This document shows positions 16,878 to 28,399 of a DNA stretch of 64,000 nucleotides, piece after piece. Origin of the DNA: Nocardia brasiliensis IFM 10847 (GTDB taxonomy: Bacteria; Actinomycetota; Actinomycetes; Mycobacteriales; Mycobacteriaceae); the NCBI RefSeq assembly GCF_000710915.1, contig NZ_BAUA01000175.1, positions 20,114 to 84,113 of the forward strand, read 5' to 3'. The notes beneath the pieces are model-generated. The model was not told the DNA's origin. It ran no database searches and saw only the letters and a program-made list of their open reading frames with translations. Each line of letters opens with the position of its first letter. Positions within the stretch are counted from its first letter, which is position 1. Both the position numbers and the translations under genes were made by a program.

Positions 16878-18581
16878 TCAGGTGGCCGAGACCGGCGGCT
16901 GCGCCGCATCCGCCGGGACGATCGGCAGGCGCAACGCGCCCGGCGCGGCGGCGGGCACGACGGCGTGCTTCGGCGCCACCGGCGCGATCCGGCGGTAGGC
17001 CGCGCCGAGTTCGGGGCGCGGATCCTGCTCGTTCTTGTTGGGCCAGAACGCCATTGCCCGCTCGGCCTGCGCGGTGATGGTGAGCGACGGATTGACGCCC
17101 AGATTCGCGGTGACCGCGGACCCGTCCGCGATGTGCAGTCCGGGATGGCCGAACACCCGCTGATACGGGTCGACGACGCCCGTGTCCGGCGTGTCACCGA
17201 TGACGCAGCCGCCGATGTAGTGCGCGGTCGCCGGGATGTTGAATACGTCCATCACCAGACCGTGCGTATCGCCGTCGACCTTCTCGCCGAAGCGCCGGCC
17301 GATGTCGTGCGCCATCGGGATCCAGGTCGGGTTCGGCTCGCCGGTGCCCTGTTTCGTCTTCAACTGCCCGCGCTTGCGGAACGAGGTCAGCGAATTGTCC
17401 AGCGACTGCATGACCAGCAGGATCACCGATTTCTCCGAGGCGTGCCTGGCATTGAGGCTGCGCAGGAAGACCAAGGGATGCAGCACGATCGCGAGCAGGA
17501 AGCGCAGGAATCGGAACGCGCCGCCGTCCACGATCGGCACCGACATCGGGAACAGCGCGTTCTGTCCCTTGCCGTAGTGGCACACCTCGATGTGGGTGTC
17601 CTCGGCCGGGTGGATGGAGGAGGTGATCGCGATGCCCTCGGCGAAGTCCCGGCGCGCGCGGCTGACCACGTTGAGGATCGCCTCGGAGTTGCTTCGGGTG
17701 AGCTCGCCGAGCCGGGGCGAGAGCTGGGGGAGCACCGCGTCGTCGCGCATCTTGTGCAGCAGCTTCTGGGTGCCGAGCGCGGCGCCCGCGAACACCACCT
17801 GCTCGGCGGTGAAGGTCTTGCGCTGCTTGCGAATCCACCGATCCGACCGCTGCGTCTCGACCGCGTAGCCGCCGCCGGGGAGCGGGCGCACCGCGGTGGC
17901 CGTGGTGAGTTCGTGCACCTCGGCGCCGGCCTGTTCGGCCAGGTACAGGTAGTTCGTGGTGGTGGTGTTCTTGGCGTTGTGCGGGCAGCCGGTGAAGCAC
18001 TGCGCGCAGTGCACGCAGCCGCGCCGGCGCGGCCCGACGCCGCCGAAATAGGGATCGTCGACCTCGGTGCCCGGATCGTCCTCGTTGAAGAACACTCCGA
18101 CGTTCGTCGGGTGGAAGGTGTGCCCGACGCCGAGGTCGCTCGCGATCTCCCGGATCACGTCGTCGGCCGGGGTCAGCCGCGGATTCGGCGCCACGCCGAG
18201 CATCCGCTGCGCCTGGTCGTAGTAGGGCGCGAGTTCGGCCCGCCAGTCGGTGATGTGCGCCCACTGCTTGTCGGTGTAGAAGTCGGGCAGCGGTTCATAG
18301 AGGGTGTTGCCGTAGATGAGCGAGCCACCGCCGACCCCGGCGCCGGAGAACACCGCGCACTTGCCGAGCACGCTGATCCGCTGCGGCCCGGTCAGGCCGA
18401 GCCGGGGCGCCCAGATGGATTTGCGGACATTCCAATTGGACTTCGGGATGTCCTCGGCGTTCCATCGCCGGCCCGCCTCGAGCACGCCGACCCGATACCC
18501 TTTCTCGGTCAGCCGGAGGGCGCTCACGCTGCCGCCGAAACCGGATCCGATCACCACCACGTCGTAGTCGAATGTGGGCAT
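16878..18581 (-). CDS. choD: GMC oxidoreductase, ChoD-type cholesterol oxidase
   Basis: A 567-residue FAD enzyme. It begins with the FAD-binding motif VVIGSGFGGS (9-18) and continues with EAGRRW and GAGVGGGSL. A cysteine-rich CVHCAQCFTGC segment and the C-terminal NLGVNPSLTITAQAERA follow, as in M. tuberculosis ChoD (Rv3409c). The family oxidises 3-beta-hydroxysterols, with possible isomerisation to the enone. The ATG follows GAGGAAG. No clear signal peptide is seen. Mycobacterial ChoD has also been proposed to act on other substrates, so cholesterol is likely but not certain. Confidence 0.82.
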   Translation of the reverse strand: MPTFDYDVVVIGSGFGGSVSALRLTEKGYRVGVLEAGRRWNAEDIPKSNWNVRKSIWAPRLGLTGPQRISVLGKCAVFSGAGVGGGSLIYGNTLYEPLPDFYTDKQWAHITDWRAELAPYYDQAQRMLGVAPNPRLTPADDVIREIASDLGVGHTFHPTNVGVFFNEDDPGTEVDDPYFGGVGPRRRGCVHCAQCFTGCPHNAKNTTTTNYLYLAEQAGAEVHELTTATAVRPLPGGGYAVETQRSDRWIRKQRKTFTAEQVVFAGAALGTQKLLHKMRDDAVLPQLSPRLGELTRSNSEAILNVVSRARRDFAEGIAITSSIHPAEDTHIEVCHYGKGQNALFPMSVPIVDGGAFRFLRFLLAIVLHPLVFLRSLNARHASEKSVILLVMQSLDNSLTSFRKRGQLKTKQGTGEPNPTWIPMAHDIGRRFGEKVDGDTHGLVMDVFNIPATAHYIGGCVIGDTPDTGVVDPYQRVFGHPGLHIADGSAVTANLGVNPSLTITAQAERAMAFWPNKNEQDPRPELGAAYRRIAPVAPKHAVVPAAAPGALRLPIVPADAAQPPVSAT

Positions 18582-18630
18582 GACTTCCTCTCGTCACCAA
18601 CCGTTCGGCAGGTCCGCGCCGCGCCGATGG

Positions 18631-18651
18631 ATGAGATAATTTCATACTCAT
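18631..18651. promoter_or_regulatory. AT-rich promoter/operator region of choD
   Basis: ATGAG (18631-18635) and CTCAT (18647-18651) form 5-base arms around an AT-rich spacer in otherwise very GC-rich DNA, 50 bases before the choD start. On the minus strand TATGAA could be a -10. It probably holds the promoter and perhaps a repressor site. Confidence 0.4.
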
Positions 18652-18756
18652 TCTTTCACCGACGAGCTGTGGTGCACACCATCGTCGCACGCGGATATCG
18701 CCGAATGCGGCGCGCCTGGATGGCGTCGAGCGGGGTCGGTGCGGTAAGCACGGGGC

Positions 18757-19407
18757 GTGACAACCGAATCGGGCACCACGGAACCGGAGGAACGCGCCGC
18801 CAGCGACGGCGTGCTCGGCGGTATCTTCGCCGACCGCATCCTCACCGTCCCGAATGTCCTGAGCGTGCTACGCCTGCTCGGCGTTCCGCTGCTGCTGTGG
18901 CTGATGCTGGTGCAGCGGGCCGACGGCTGGGCGTTCGCGCTGCTGATCGCCAGCGGTGTCACGGACTTCCTGGACGGCAAGCTGGCCCGCCTGCTCGATC
19001 AGTCGTCCCGGCTCGGCGCGCTGCTCGACCCGTTCGTCGACCGGCTCTACCTTGTGACGACGCTGGCCGCCTTCGTGATCCGCGGTCTGCTCCCGGTGTG
19101 GGTCGCGGTGCTGCTGATCGGCCGCGAGGCGGTGCTCGCGCTGACGCTGTCCATCTACAAGCGGCGCGACCTGCCGCCGCCCGATGTCATCTATTTGGGC
19201 AAGGCGGCAACCTTCGCCTTGATGTCCGCGCTGCCCTGGTTGCTGGCCGGGGAGATGGATTGGGCACTCGATGGTTTCGGACGGGCCTTCGGCGGGGCAC
19301 TACTGGTCTGGGGCACGGCAGTGTATGTATGGACCGGCCTGCTCTACACCGGCAAAGCGATCGCGGTCGCACGCGCGATACCGGCTGTGCCACACCGGTC
19401 CACGTAA
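18757..19407 (+). CDS. CDP-alcohol phosphatidyltransferase (PgsA/cardiolipin synthase-like)
   Basis: A 216-residue integral membrane enzyme with the full family motif: Asp73-Gly74, Ala77-Arg78, Gly87, Asp91 and Asp95 in FLDGKLARLLDQSSRLGALL followed by DPFVD. It transfers a phosphatidyl group from CDP-diacylglycerol to an alcohol acceptor. Its place just before gcvH matches M. tuberculosis Rv1822 (pgsA2), so glycerol-3-phosphate or phosphatidylglycerol are the likely acceptors. It starts at GTG 18757 with no strong Shine-Dalgarno sequence, and four or more spans follow. Confidence 0.85.
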   Translation: MTTESGTTEPEERAASDGVLGGIFADRILTVPNVLSVLRLLGVPLLLWLMLVQRADGWAFALLIASGVTDFLDGKLARLLDQSSRLGALLDPFVDRLYLVTTLAAFVIRGLLPVWVAVLLIGREAVLALTLSIYKRRDLPPPDVIYLGKAATFALMSALPWLLAGEMDWALDGFGRAFGGALLVWGTAVYVWTGLLYTGKAIAVARAIPAVPHRST

Positions 19408-19489
19408 GGTGCAGCGCCGGGTCGGACTATCGGCCGGCCCTCGCATAGAGTTGCGCACACACGATCACGATGGAAAGGACGGACGGGCT

Positions 19490-19888
19490 GTGACCCAGAC
19501 CCCCGAGGACCTGCGCTACACCGATCAGCACGAGTGGGTGCGGCGACTCAGCCCTACCCGCGTTCGGGTGGGAATCACCGACTACGCCCAGTCGCAGCTC
19601 GGTGACGTCGTGTTCGTGCAGCTGCCCGAAACCGACAAGGACGTCGCGGTGGAAGACAGCATCGCCGAGGTCGAGTCGACCAAGAGCGTCTCCGACATCT
19701 ACGCGCCGCTGAGCGCGAAAGTTGTTGCGGTGAACGAGGAATTGGTGCAGCAGCCGGAGACGCTGAACACCGATCCGTACGGTGACGGCTGGCTGTTCGA
19801 GTTGGAGGTCGCCGACGCTGCCGGCCTCGACGCGACGCTGGGTGAACTGCTGGATGCGGCAGGTTATCAAGGAGTTATCGGGGGCTGA
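19490..19888 (+). CDS. gcvH: Glycine cleavage system H protein
   Basis: A 132-residue lipoyl carrier protein that shuttles the aminomethyl group between the P, T and L proteins. The lipoylated lysine is Lys65 in EVESTKSVSDIYAP, and YTDQHEWV and GDGWLFEL are conserved. The GTG at 19490 follows GGAAAGGA; the longer frame from 19271 overlaps the upstream gene and is rejected. It heads the gcvH-garA-ftsR-DUF151 run. Confidence 0.95.
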   Translation: MTQTPEDLRYTDQHEWVRRLSPTRVRVGITDYAQSQLGDVVFVQLPETDKDVAVEDSIAEVESTKSVSDIYAPLSAKVVAVNEELVQQPETLNTDPYGDGWLFELEVADAAGLDATLGELLDAAGYQGVIGG

Positions 19889-20056
19889 ATCAGCCTTCCC
19901 GGTTCTACCTGCACGGGCACGCCCTGGCAGGGTACGGTCAATGCCAACAGATCCGCCGGCAGTCGTTGCCGGGAATCTAGGGACTCGACGGCAGGTCGTG
20001 GTGCCACAGGTATCACCTGCTTGCATGGATAATCAGGTTCGAGGAGGAGAGAAACG

Positions 20057-20536
20057 GTGAGCGAGAACAAAGACCCGGGTTACGGGGAGACCGCGGCCGA
20101 GACGACGTCGGTCTTCCGCGCGGATTTCCTGAACGAGGTCGACGCGTCGCGCTCCGGAGAGCCGACCGGTGAACAGCCGGTCCAAGGGGTCGAGGGTCTG
20201 CCCGTTGGTGCGGCCCTCCTGGTCGTCAAGCGCGGTCCGAACGCGGGCTCGCGGTTCCTGCTGGATCAGCCGACCACGTCGGCCGGTCGCCACCCCGACA
20301 GTGACATCTTTCTCGACGACGTCACCGTCAGCCGTCGGCACGCCGAGTTCCGTCAGGACGACGATTCGTTCCAGGTGGTCGATGTGGGCAGCCTGAACGG
20401 CACCTATGTGAATCGGGAGCCGGTGGACTCCTCGGAACTCCAGAACGGCGACGAGGTGCAGATCGGCAAGTTCCGTCTGGTGTTCCTCACCGGACCGAAG
20501 GCGTCGGTGAGCGAAACGGGTGCAGGGAGCCTATGA
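20057..20536 (+). CDS. garA: FHA-domain metabolic regulator GarA
   Basis: A 159-residue protein that in mycobacteria and corynebacteria (GarA/OdhI) binds and inhibits 2-oxoglutarate dehydrogenase and controls glutamate dehydrogenase/synthase, switched by PknB/PknG phosphorylation. The phosphosite motif ETTSVFRADF (15-24) is intact, with Thr16 and Thr17. A C-terminal FHA domain (GRHPDSDIFLDDVTVSRRHAEF, then GSLNGTYVN) follows. It starts at GTG 20057 behind GAGGAGAG. Neighbour gcvH and the MerR gene match Rv1826-Rv1828. Confidence 0.95.
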   Translation: MSENKDPGYGETAAETTSVFRADFLNEVDASRSGEPTGEQPVQGVEGLPVGAALLVVKRGPNAGSRFLLDQPTTSAGRHPDSDIFLDDVTVSRRHAEFRQDDDSFQVVDVGSLNGTYVNREPVDSSELQNGDEVQIGKFRLVFLTGPKASVSETGAGSL

Positions 20537-20603
20537 GCACGCGGCGTCGGGTCGAAGGGCTCGGGGTCATGAGAGTGTGTGCTGTGTCGAGGGATAGGGC
20601 ACT

Positions 20604-21437
20604 GTGACGGGCGCGGCGCAATGGGCACGCGGAGGCATGTCGATCGGCTCCGTGCTCGACCTGTTGCGCCCGGACTTTCCGGACGTCACCATCTCCAAGA
20701 TCCGCTTTCTGGAAGCGGAAGGTCTCATTCGGCCGGAGCGAACGCCCTCGGGCTATCGCAGATTCTCCGTCGCCGATTGTGAACGGCTGCGGTTCGTCTT
20801 GACCGCGCAACGCGATCAATACCTGCCGCTGAAGGTGATCAAGGAACAACTCGAAGCGATCGACAGCGGTGCGGCGTCGCTCGGGGTACGGGAAGCCCGT
20901 GCCCGAGCGCACTCCGGCCGCACGGGTGCCGCGGAGCCGACCGGTACCGGGTCGGCCTCCGGGCATCCTGCCGCGTCCGGCGGGAACAGCAACGGTGCCG
21001 CGGCGCCGAGGAGGCTCGGCGTGGTGCCCAGCGAGATTTCGCCCGACGATCTGCGTTTCGATCACGAAATCCGGCTCACCCGCGCGGATCTGCTCGCGAA
21101 GGCCGAGATCGACGACGCGTTCCTGAACGATCTGATCCGGGCCAACCTCATCACCCCCGGCGCCGCCGGCTTCTTCGACGGTGATGCGGTAACCCTGGCC
21201 AAGACCGCCAAGGCGATGGCCGAATTCGGTTTGGAGGCACGGCATCTGCGTGCGTTCAAACTCGCCGCCGACCGTGAGGCCGCGCTGGTCGCGCAGATCG
21301 CCGCGCCGATCGCGAAGAGCCGCGACGCGGGCGCTCGCGCGCGCGCCGAGGAAACCGTGCGGGAATTGGCGGCGCTGTCGTTGACGTTGCACGCCTGTCT
21401 GGTGAAGTCGTCGGTGCGGACGTCGCTGGGCGGCTGA
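20604..21437 (+). CDS. ftsR: MerR-family regulator FtsR (Rv1828-like)
   Basis: A 277-residue MerR regulator. The winged helix-turn-helix MSIGSVLDLLRPDFPDVTISKIRFLEAEGL is followed by RTPSGYRRFSVADCERLRFV and a helical C-terminal domain, split by a Gly/Ser/Ala-rich linker (about 100-135). The Corynebacterium glutamicum orthologue activates ftsZ, so a cell-division role is likely. It starts at GTG 20604. Confidence 0.88.
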   Translation: MTGAAQWARGGMSIGSVLDLLRPDFPDVTISKIRFLEAEGLIRPERTPSGYRRFSVADCERLRFVLTAQRDQYLPLKVIKEQLEAIDSGAASLGVREARARAHSGRTGAAEPTGTGSASGHPAASGGNSNGAAAPRRLGVVPSEISPDDLRFDHEIRLTRADLLAKAEIDDAFLNDLIRANLITPGAAGFFDGDAVTLAKTAKAMAEFGLEARHLRAFKLAADREAALVAQIAAPIAKSRDAGARARAEETVRELAALSLTLHACLVKSSVRTSLGG

Positions 21438-21610
21438 ACATCCCGGCGAATCACCAGGCCGGAACGAGGTGTCAGGTTTCGGTCGGCCAACACGCCGATT
21501 TCGGCTGTGCACACGCATCGCTGCACCCGTCCGCATTCGCCTAGACTCGTGGTACGGCGAGCTCTGCAGTGGTCGTGCCGGGCGGCCTGGCGAAAATGGG
21601 AGGCAGTGCG

Positions 21611-22084
21611 ATGAGTGAAATGCGGGTTATCGGCATTCGTGTCGAACAGCCACAGAATCAGCCCGTGCTGTTGCTTCGTGAGGTGTCGGGGGACCGGTAT
21701 CTACCGATCTGGATCGGGCAGGCGGAAGCGACCGCGATCGTGCTGGAGCAAGAGGGGGTGACCCCGATCCGGCCACTGACTCACGACCTGATCAAGATCC
21801 TGATCACCGAGCTAGGGCACACGCTGAAAGAGGTCCGCATCGTCGACCTGCAGGAGGGCACCTTCTACGCGGATCTGGTGTTCGACAACGATCTGCACGT
21901 CTCGGCGCGGCCGTCGGATTCGGTAGCGATCGCCTTGCGGGTGGGTTGCCCGATCTATGCCGAGGAGCCGGTGCTCGAGGAGGCCGGGCTGGTCATGCCG
22001 GACGAGCGCGAGGACGAGGTGGAGAAGTTCAAGGAGTTCCTCGAGTCGGTGTCACCCGACGATTTCAAGGCCACCGATAGCTGA
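21611..22084 (+). CDS. Bifunctional nuclease family (DUF151) protein, Rv1829-like
   Basis: A 157-residue DUF151 protein. MRVIGIRVEQPQNQPVLLLRE, then YLPIWIGQAEATAI and RPSDSVAIALRVGCPIYAEE are the family blocks. Plant members have DNase/RNase activity; the bacterial role is not settled. The ATG at 21611 follows GGGAGG. Conserved position between the two merR genes. Confidence 0.85.
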   Translation: MSEMRVIGIRVEQPQNQPVLLLREVSGDRYLPIWIGQAEATAIVLEQEGVTPIRPLTHDLIKILITELGHTLKEVRIVDLQEGTFYADLVFDNDLHVSARPSDSVAIALRVGCPIYAEEPVLEEAGLVMPDEREDEVEKFKEFLESVSPDDFKATDS

Positions 22085-22247
22085 ACAGGATCTTTCCGGC
22101 ATCCCGGCGTTTTCCCGGGATGACCGGGGGATCAGCTCTGAACCAGAGCTTGAGACTTTAACCGCGCGTCGCGTTTGGCTCCACGATGGTGCTCCCTGGA
22201 CAATCTAGGAGAGTAATCTCGATAGTTGGGCCACGTCCGTTTTGGCC

Positions 22248-22283
22248 AGTTCGGCAGTACAGCAGAGTTCGGCAGTACCGCAG
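22248..22283. repeat. Tandem 18-bp duplication upstream of the second merR gene
   Basis: Two adjacent 18-base units reading AGTTCGGCAGTACMGCAG (22248-22265 and 22266-22283) with a single mismatch. They lie about 60-100 bases before the regulator start, so may alter its promoter or be bound by a regulator. Confidence 0.7.
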
Positions 22284-22344
22284 TGGTCGAAACGGAGCCG
22301 GGTCATCGATGAGGCTAGCCGTCGGCGAAGCAAGGGAGTGGTCA

Positions 22345-22902
22345 GTGGCAGAGCAATCGCAGGATGTGGTACAGCCAGGCCTGTTCCCGGACGACTCGGT
22401 TCCTGACGATCTAGTCGGCTACCGGGTGCCCAGTGCATGCCAGGTGGCCGGGATCACCTACCGGCAGCTCGACTACTGGGCGCGGACCGGACTGGTCGTG
22501 CCCTCCATCCGCAGCGCGGCCGGCTCGGGGAGCCAGCGGCTGTATTCGTTCAAGGACATCCTGGTCCTGAAGATCGTGAAGCGGCTGCTCGACGCGGGCA
22601 TCTCGCTACAGAACATCAGGATCGCGGTCGACCATCTGCGCAGCAGGGGAGTCCAGGACCTCGCGGGTATCACGCTCTTCTCGGATGGGACTTCGGTGTA
22701 CGAGTGCACCTCGCCCGAGGAAGTCGTTGATTTACTGCAGGGTGGGCAGGGCGTCTTCGGTATCGCCATCAGCGGCGCCATGCACGAACTCACCGGTGCC
22801 ATCGCCAATTTCCCGGCAGAACGCGCGTCCGCGGTGACCGAGCGGCCGGAGGACGAGCTGTCCTACCGTCGCAAGGCGCGAATGAACCGCAAGACCGGTT
22901 AA
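22345..22902 (+). CDS. MerR-family regulator (Rv1830-like)
   Basis: A 185-residue MerR regulator nearly identical in its core to Rv1830: GYRVPSACQVAGITYRQLDYWARTGLV (helix-turn-helix and wing), then SGSQRLYSFKDILVLKIVKRLLDAGISL, FSDGTSVYECTSPEEVVDLLQGGQGVFGIAISGAM, and a basic tail. Mycobacterial orthologues have been tied to growth and division control. The GTG at 22345 has AAGGGAG upstream; the frame is open back to 22186. Terminated by a 13-bp hairpin. Confidence 0.85.
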   Translation: MAEQSQDVVQPGLFPDDSVPDDLVGYRVPSACQVAGITYRQLDYWARTGLVVPSIRSAAGSGSQRLYSFKDILVLKIVKRLLDAGISLQNIRIAVDHLRSRGVQDLAGITLFSDGTSVYECTSPEEVVDLLQGGQGVFGIAISGAMHELTGAIANFPAERASAVTERPEDELSYRRKARMNRKTG

Positions 22903-22915
22903 GAGTTGAAACCGA

Positions 22916-22959
22916 CACAACACCCCGCCTCCCGTCATCGAGGGTAGCGGGGTGTTGTG
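22916..22959 (+). terminator. Hairpin terminator after the merR gene
   Basis: Perfect 13-bp arms, CACAACACCCCGC (22916-22928) and its complement (22947-22959), around an 18-base loop. It separates the merR gene from the glycine riboswitch unit. Confidence 0.8.
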
Positions 22960-23145
22960 CTGTGTAGCACCCAATTTTTCGGCGATGCCAGAAACATCAG
23001 ATTACTCGGATATGCGCATCTAACTATTCGTCGGCAACAAAGCGAGTCCGCTGCGAACGGCACGTGACCAGCACGACACGGCAAGGAAGGGAGCCGGTGG
23101 CGCACATCGGCGTGGCGTCGGCATAAACTGGTGGCGCGTCGCCGC

Positions 23146-23352
23146 CGTGCGGGAGAGTTCCGGGTAACCCCGGGCGCCGAAGGAGCAGCACCTCTCCGTC
23201 AATCTCTCAGGCAAAAGGACCGTACGGGCTTCGACGTCTCTGGAAAGCGGTGGCCTGCTACGAGCGGAGTCGCCCGCCCACGGGGAAAGGGGCTCGGCTC
23301 AGGTCGCGGCAACCGAATCTCTCAGGCGCCACGACAGAGGGAGAGGGCTGGT
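23146..23352 (+). promoter_or_regulatory. Tandem glycine riboswitch
   Basis: The hallmark glycine-aptamer strings are present twice: GGGAGAG, then GGCGCCGAAGGAGCA, then AATCTCTCAGGCAAAAGGACCG and CTCTGGAAAG for the first aptamer; then GGGGAAAGGGG, AATCTCTCAGGCGCC and GACAGAGGGAGAGG for the second. It ends about 40 bases before gcvP. Glycine binding would turn on gcvP expression. The second aptamer has a short P3 arm and lacks a GCCGAAGG string. Confidence 0.92.
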
Positions 23353-23395
23353 ACCCGTCGACCGACGTCGACCCGCCCGACCCATGGGAGCTGCC

Positions 23396-26206
<2,811 letters not shown>

Positions 26207-26258
26207 GGCAGTGCTGCCCCTGGGCGCACTCATTCGGGCCGCACCACTTCCGTTGTCG

Positions 26259-26290
26259 CGCACCCGCTCTGGCAAGTCGGAGCGGGTGCG
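26259..26290. terminator. Hairpin terminator between gcvP and the VWA gene
   Basis: 11-bp perfect arms (26259-26269 and 26280-26290) with a 10-base loop, between two converging genes. Confidence 0.75.
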
Positions 26291-26316
26291 TCCGCGGAAG
26301 GGCGCGGTTTCGGCGT

Positions 26317-27987
26317 TTACGGGGTGGTCAGCGACTGCACGATTGCCGAGGCGAAGGTGAGATCGTCGGAGGTGGCCAGGCGGGTGTAGGTGCCGCCGCT
26401 CTGTTCGGAGATGCTCTTCAGCGTCTGCGTGCCCGGGCCGCCGATCACGATGATGTCCACGCGGACCGGATGAGCCTTGTCGATCGCCGCGGCCATATCG
26501 CTCGCGAGTTTCGCGCCGGTGACCGAGGAATCGTCGTCGGGTCCGTCGGTGATGAGCAGCACCGAATTGGTGCGTCCCGCGGTGTAGTTGGCCACCGCGT
26601 TCTTGTAGGCGGCGATCAAGGACGGGTAGGCCTGATCGGCGCGCACGTCGGTGGCGCGTAGCGCGCCGAGTGCACTGCTGATCTTCGTGCGCTGGGCGTC
26701 GGTGAGCGGCGCGGTGGCGGCCTGTACCTTGTACGGTTTGGTGTCGTCGAGGTTCTTGCCGAAAGTCCAGATACCCAGGCCGAAGTCGGGCGGCATCACG
26801 GTCATCGTGGAGTTGAGGGCGGCGATGACGTTGGCGAGCCGGGTCATCGAGCCGTCGGCGGTCGACATGGATGCCGAGACATCCACCAGCACAGTCGATT
26901 GCACTCCCAGCACCGGGTTGGCGAGGGTGCCCGCGACCTTCTCCAGGACCGCGCGTGCGGGTGTGGGCGCGGGGGCGGGCGGACCGGCGGTGAACCCGGC
27001 CGCGGCGAACGTCTGTGCGGTCTCCGGGGTGCGCAGGAAGTCGGCGAACAGGCCGCCGATCAGGTTCTGGGTCTTGTCGACCCACGGCCCGGACATCAGC
27101 GCCGCGGGGTGGTCGGCGACCGGCGCGGCACCGGACGGGCGGTAAACAGTAAGTCCCGGTTGGCTTTTGACCTGCTGCTCGGTGGTGGCGACGGCGTGCA
27201 CGGTGGCGTTCTTCGGCGCGCCCGCGAGTGCGCTGAAGGCGGCGGCGGTGTCGGGTACCTCGGGTGCCTCGGCGGCGAGGCCGGAGATGGCCGAGACGAC
27301 CTGGCCCGACTGTGCGGCGGGGTCGTTGAGGGGGTCTGCGCCCGAGACCGCGGAGCCGACCGCGATGGCGGCGGCGAGGGTGGCATCGCCCGGCGGCAGC
27401 GCCATGCGCAGGCCGCCCCAGCCGGACAGGCCGATATCGCTGAGCGAACCCTGTTGCAGGCGTGGCAGATCCGACCACGACGACTTGGCTTCTTCGAGGG
27501 CACCGCGCAATTCGTCGGGCACCGCGAGCACGATCGGGCTCACCGCGATCGGTGCGGGCGTGCCCTCGATCAAGCCCGGGACACGCATGGCTTCGATGGA
27601 GCGGGTCGAGTCCGGGATCCACAGCACCGGTTGCGGGCCGAGATTCTGATCCCAGGGTTTGCCGCTGGTGAAGGCGGCGACGACAGAGGCGGAGGGCTGG
27701 GTGGTGACCGACACCTGCGCGCAGTGGTCGCGCACCTTCGGCTTCGTCGCGTTGTAGCGGTCCGCGGCCGCCCTGACCTGCGGTGCGATATCCGGATCCG
27801 CGGTCACGTACAGCGTCGCGGCGCCGGAGACGCATTCGGCCGCGGCGGCGCTGTCCTCGTCCGCGGCGCGGTCTCTCAACTGAAACCAGCCGAAGACGCC
27901 CGCGACCAGCAGCACGATGGCCACTATCGCGAGAACCGGACCTTTACTGACGCCACGGGACCTGGTTCCGCTGCGATGAGTGCCCAC
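26317..27987 (-). CDS. VWA / solute-binding-like exported protein
   Basis: A 556-residue protein with an N-terminal membrane anchor (about 16-37) and a large exported part. The first half looks like a type 2 periplasmic binding domain (CVSGAATLYVTADPDIAPQVRAAADRY...). The second half is a von Willebrand A domain with the metal site DVSASMS and a later TDGPDD. Family members are found in many actinobacteria and may sense or bind cell-surface ligands; no reaction is known. It starts at GTG 27987 and converges with gcvP. Confidence 0.78.
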   Translation of the reverse strand: MGTHRSGTRSRGVSKGPVLAIVAIVLLVAGVFGWFQLRDRAADEDSAAAAECVSGAATLYVTADPDIAPQVRAAADRYNATKPKVRDHCAQVSVTTQPSASVVAAFTSGKPWDQNLGPQPVLWIPDSTRSIEAMRVPGLIEGTPAPIAVSPIVLAVPDELRGALEEAKSSWSDLPRLQQGSLSDIGLSGWGGLRMALPPGDATLAAAIAVGSAVSGADPLNDPAAQSGQVVSAISGLAAEAPEVPDTAAAFSALAGAPKNATVHAVATTEQQVKSQPGLTVYRPSGAAPVADHPAALMSGPWVDKTQNLIGGLFADFLRTPETAQTFAAAGFTAGPPAPAPTPARAVLEKVAGTLANPVLGVQSTVLVDVSASMSTADGSMTRLANVIAALNSTMTVMPPDFGLGIWTFGKNLDDTKPYKVQAATAPLTDAQRTKISSALGALRATDVRADQAYPSLIAAYKNAVANYTAGRTNSVLLITDGPDDDSSVTGAKLASDMAAAIDKAHPVRVDIIVIGGPGTQTLKSISEQSGGTYTRLATSDDLTFASAIVQSLTTP

Positions 27988-28099
27988 GGTGCACAGTGTA
28001 TGTTCACCTGCGGTTTGCGGGCTCGGCGAGTCTCCTGCTCGTCGGCGTGCCGTGTCGAAACACCCGGCGTCGTGCCCCGACAGGGCACGACGCCGGTGG

Positions 28100-28375
28100 T
28101 CAGGGGCGGATCATCCGGCCCCGGTCGAACTCGTGGCCACCCCAGACGCCGGACTGGCCGGTGCGCGCGGCGAATTCGCCGCACGCGGTGCGGATGGGGC
28201 AATCCGCGCAGACCTCGCGCGCGTAGTCGAAGTCCTGCGACGGGTACGGGAACCAGGCCTCGTGATGCGGGTCACCGCGGCAGGCGGCCCGATGCCACTC
28301 GCCGGAGTCCGAGAGCGGGAGCAGCTCCGCCAGGGTCAGCTGCACGACGGCGGCGGTGTCGGTGTGGACGGTCAT
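28100..28375 (-). CDS. WhiB-family iron-sulfur regulator
   Basis: A 91-residue WhiB-like protein. The four cluster cysteines are Cys32, Cys56, Cys59 and Cys65 (C-x2-C-x5-C for the last three), followed by the GVWGG turn and a basic end. WhiB proteins hold a [4Fe-4S] cluster and act with the primary sigma factor as redox or developmental switches. The start is set by AGGAGACC upstream. It lies 24 bases after the HNH gene and may be cotranscribed. Which WhiB subgroup it belongs to I cannot say. Confidence 0.9.
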   Translation of the reverse strand: MTVHTDTAAVVQLTLAELLPLSDSGEWHRAACRGDPHHEAWFPYPSQDFDYAREVCADCPIRTACGEFAARTGQSGVWGGHEFDRGRMIRP

Positions 28376-28399
28376 CGTGGTGGTCTCCTTTCTCGGATG

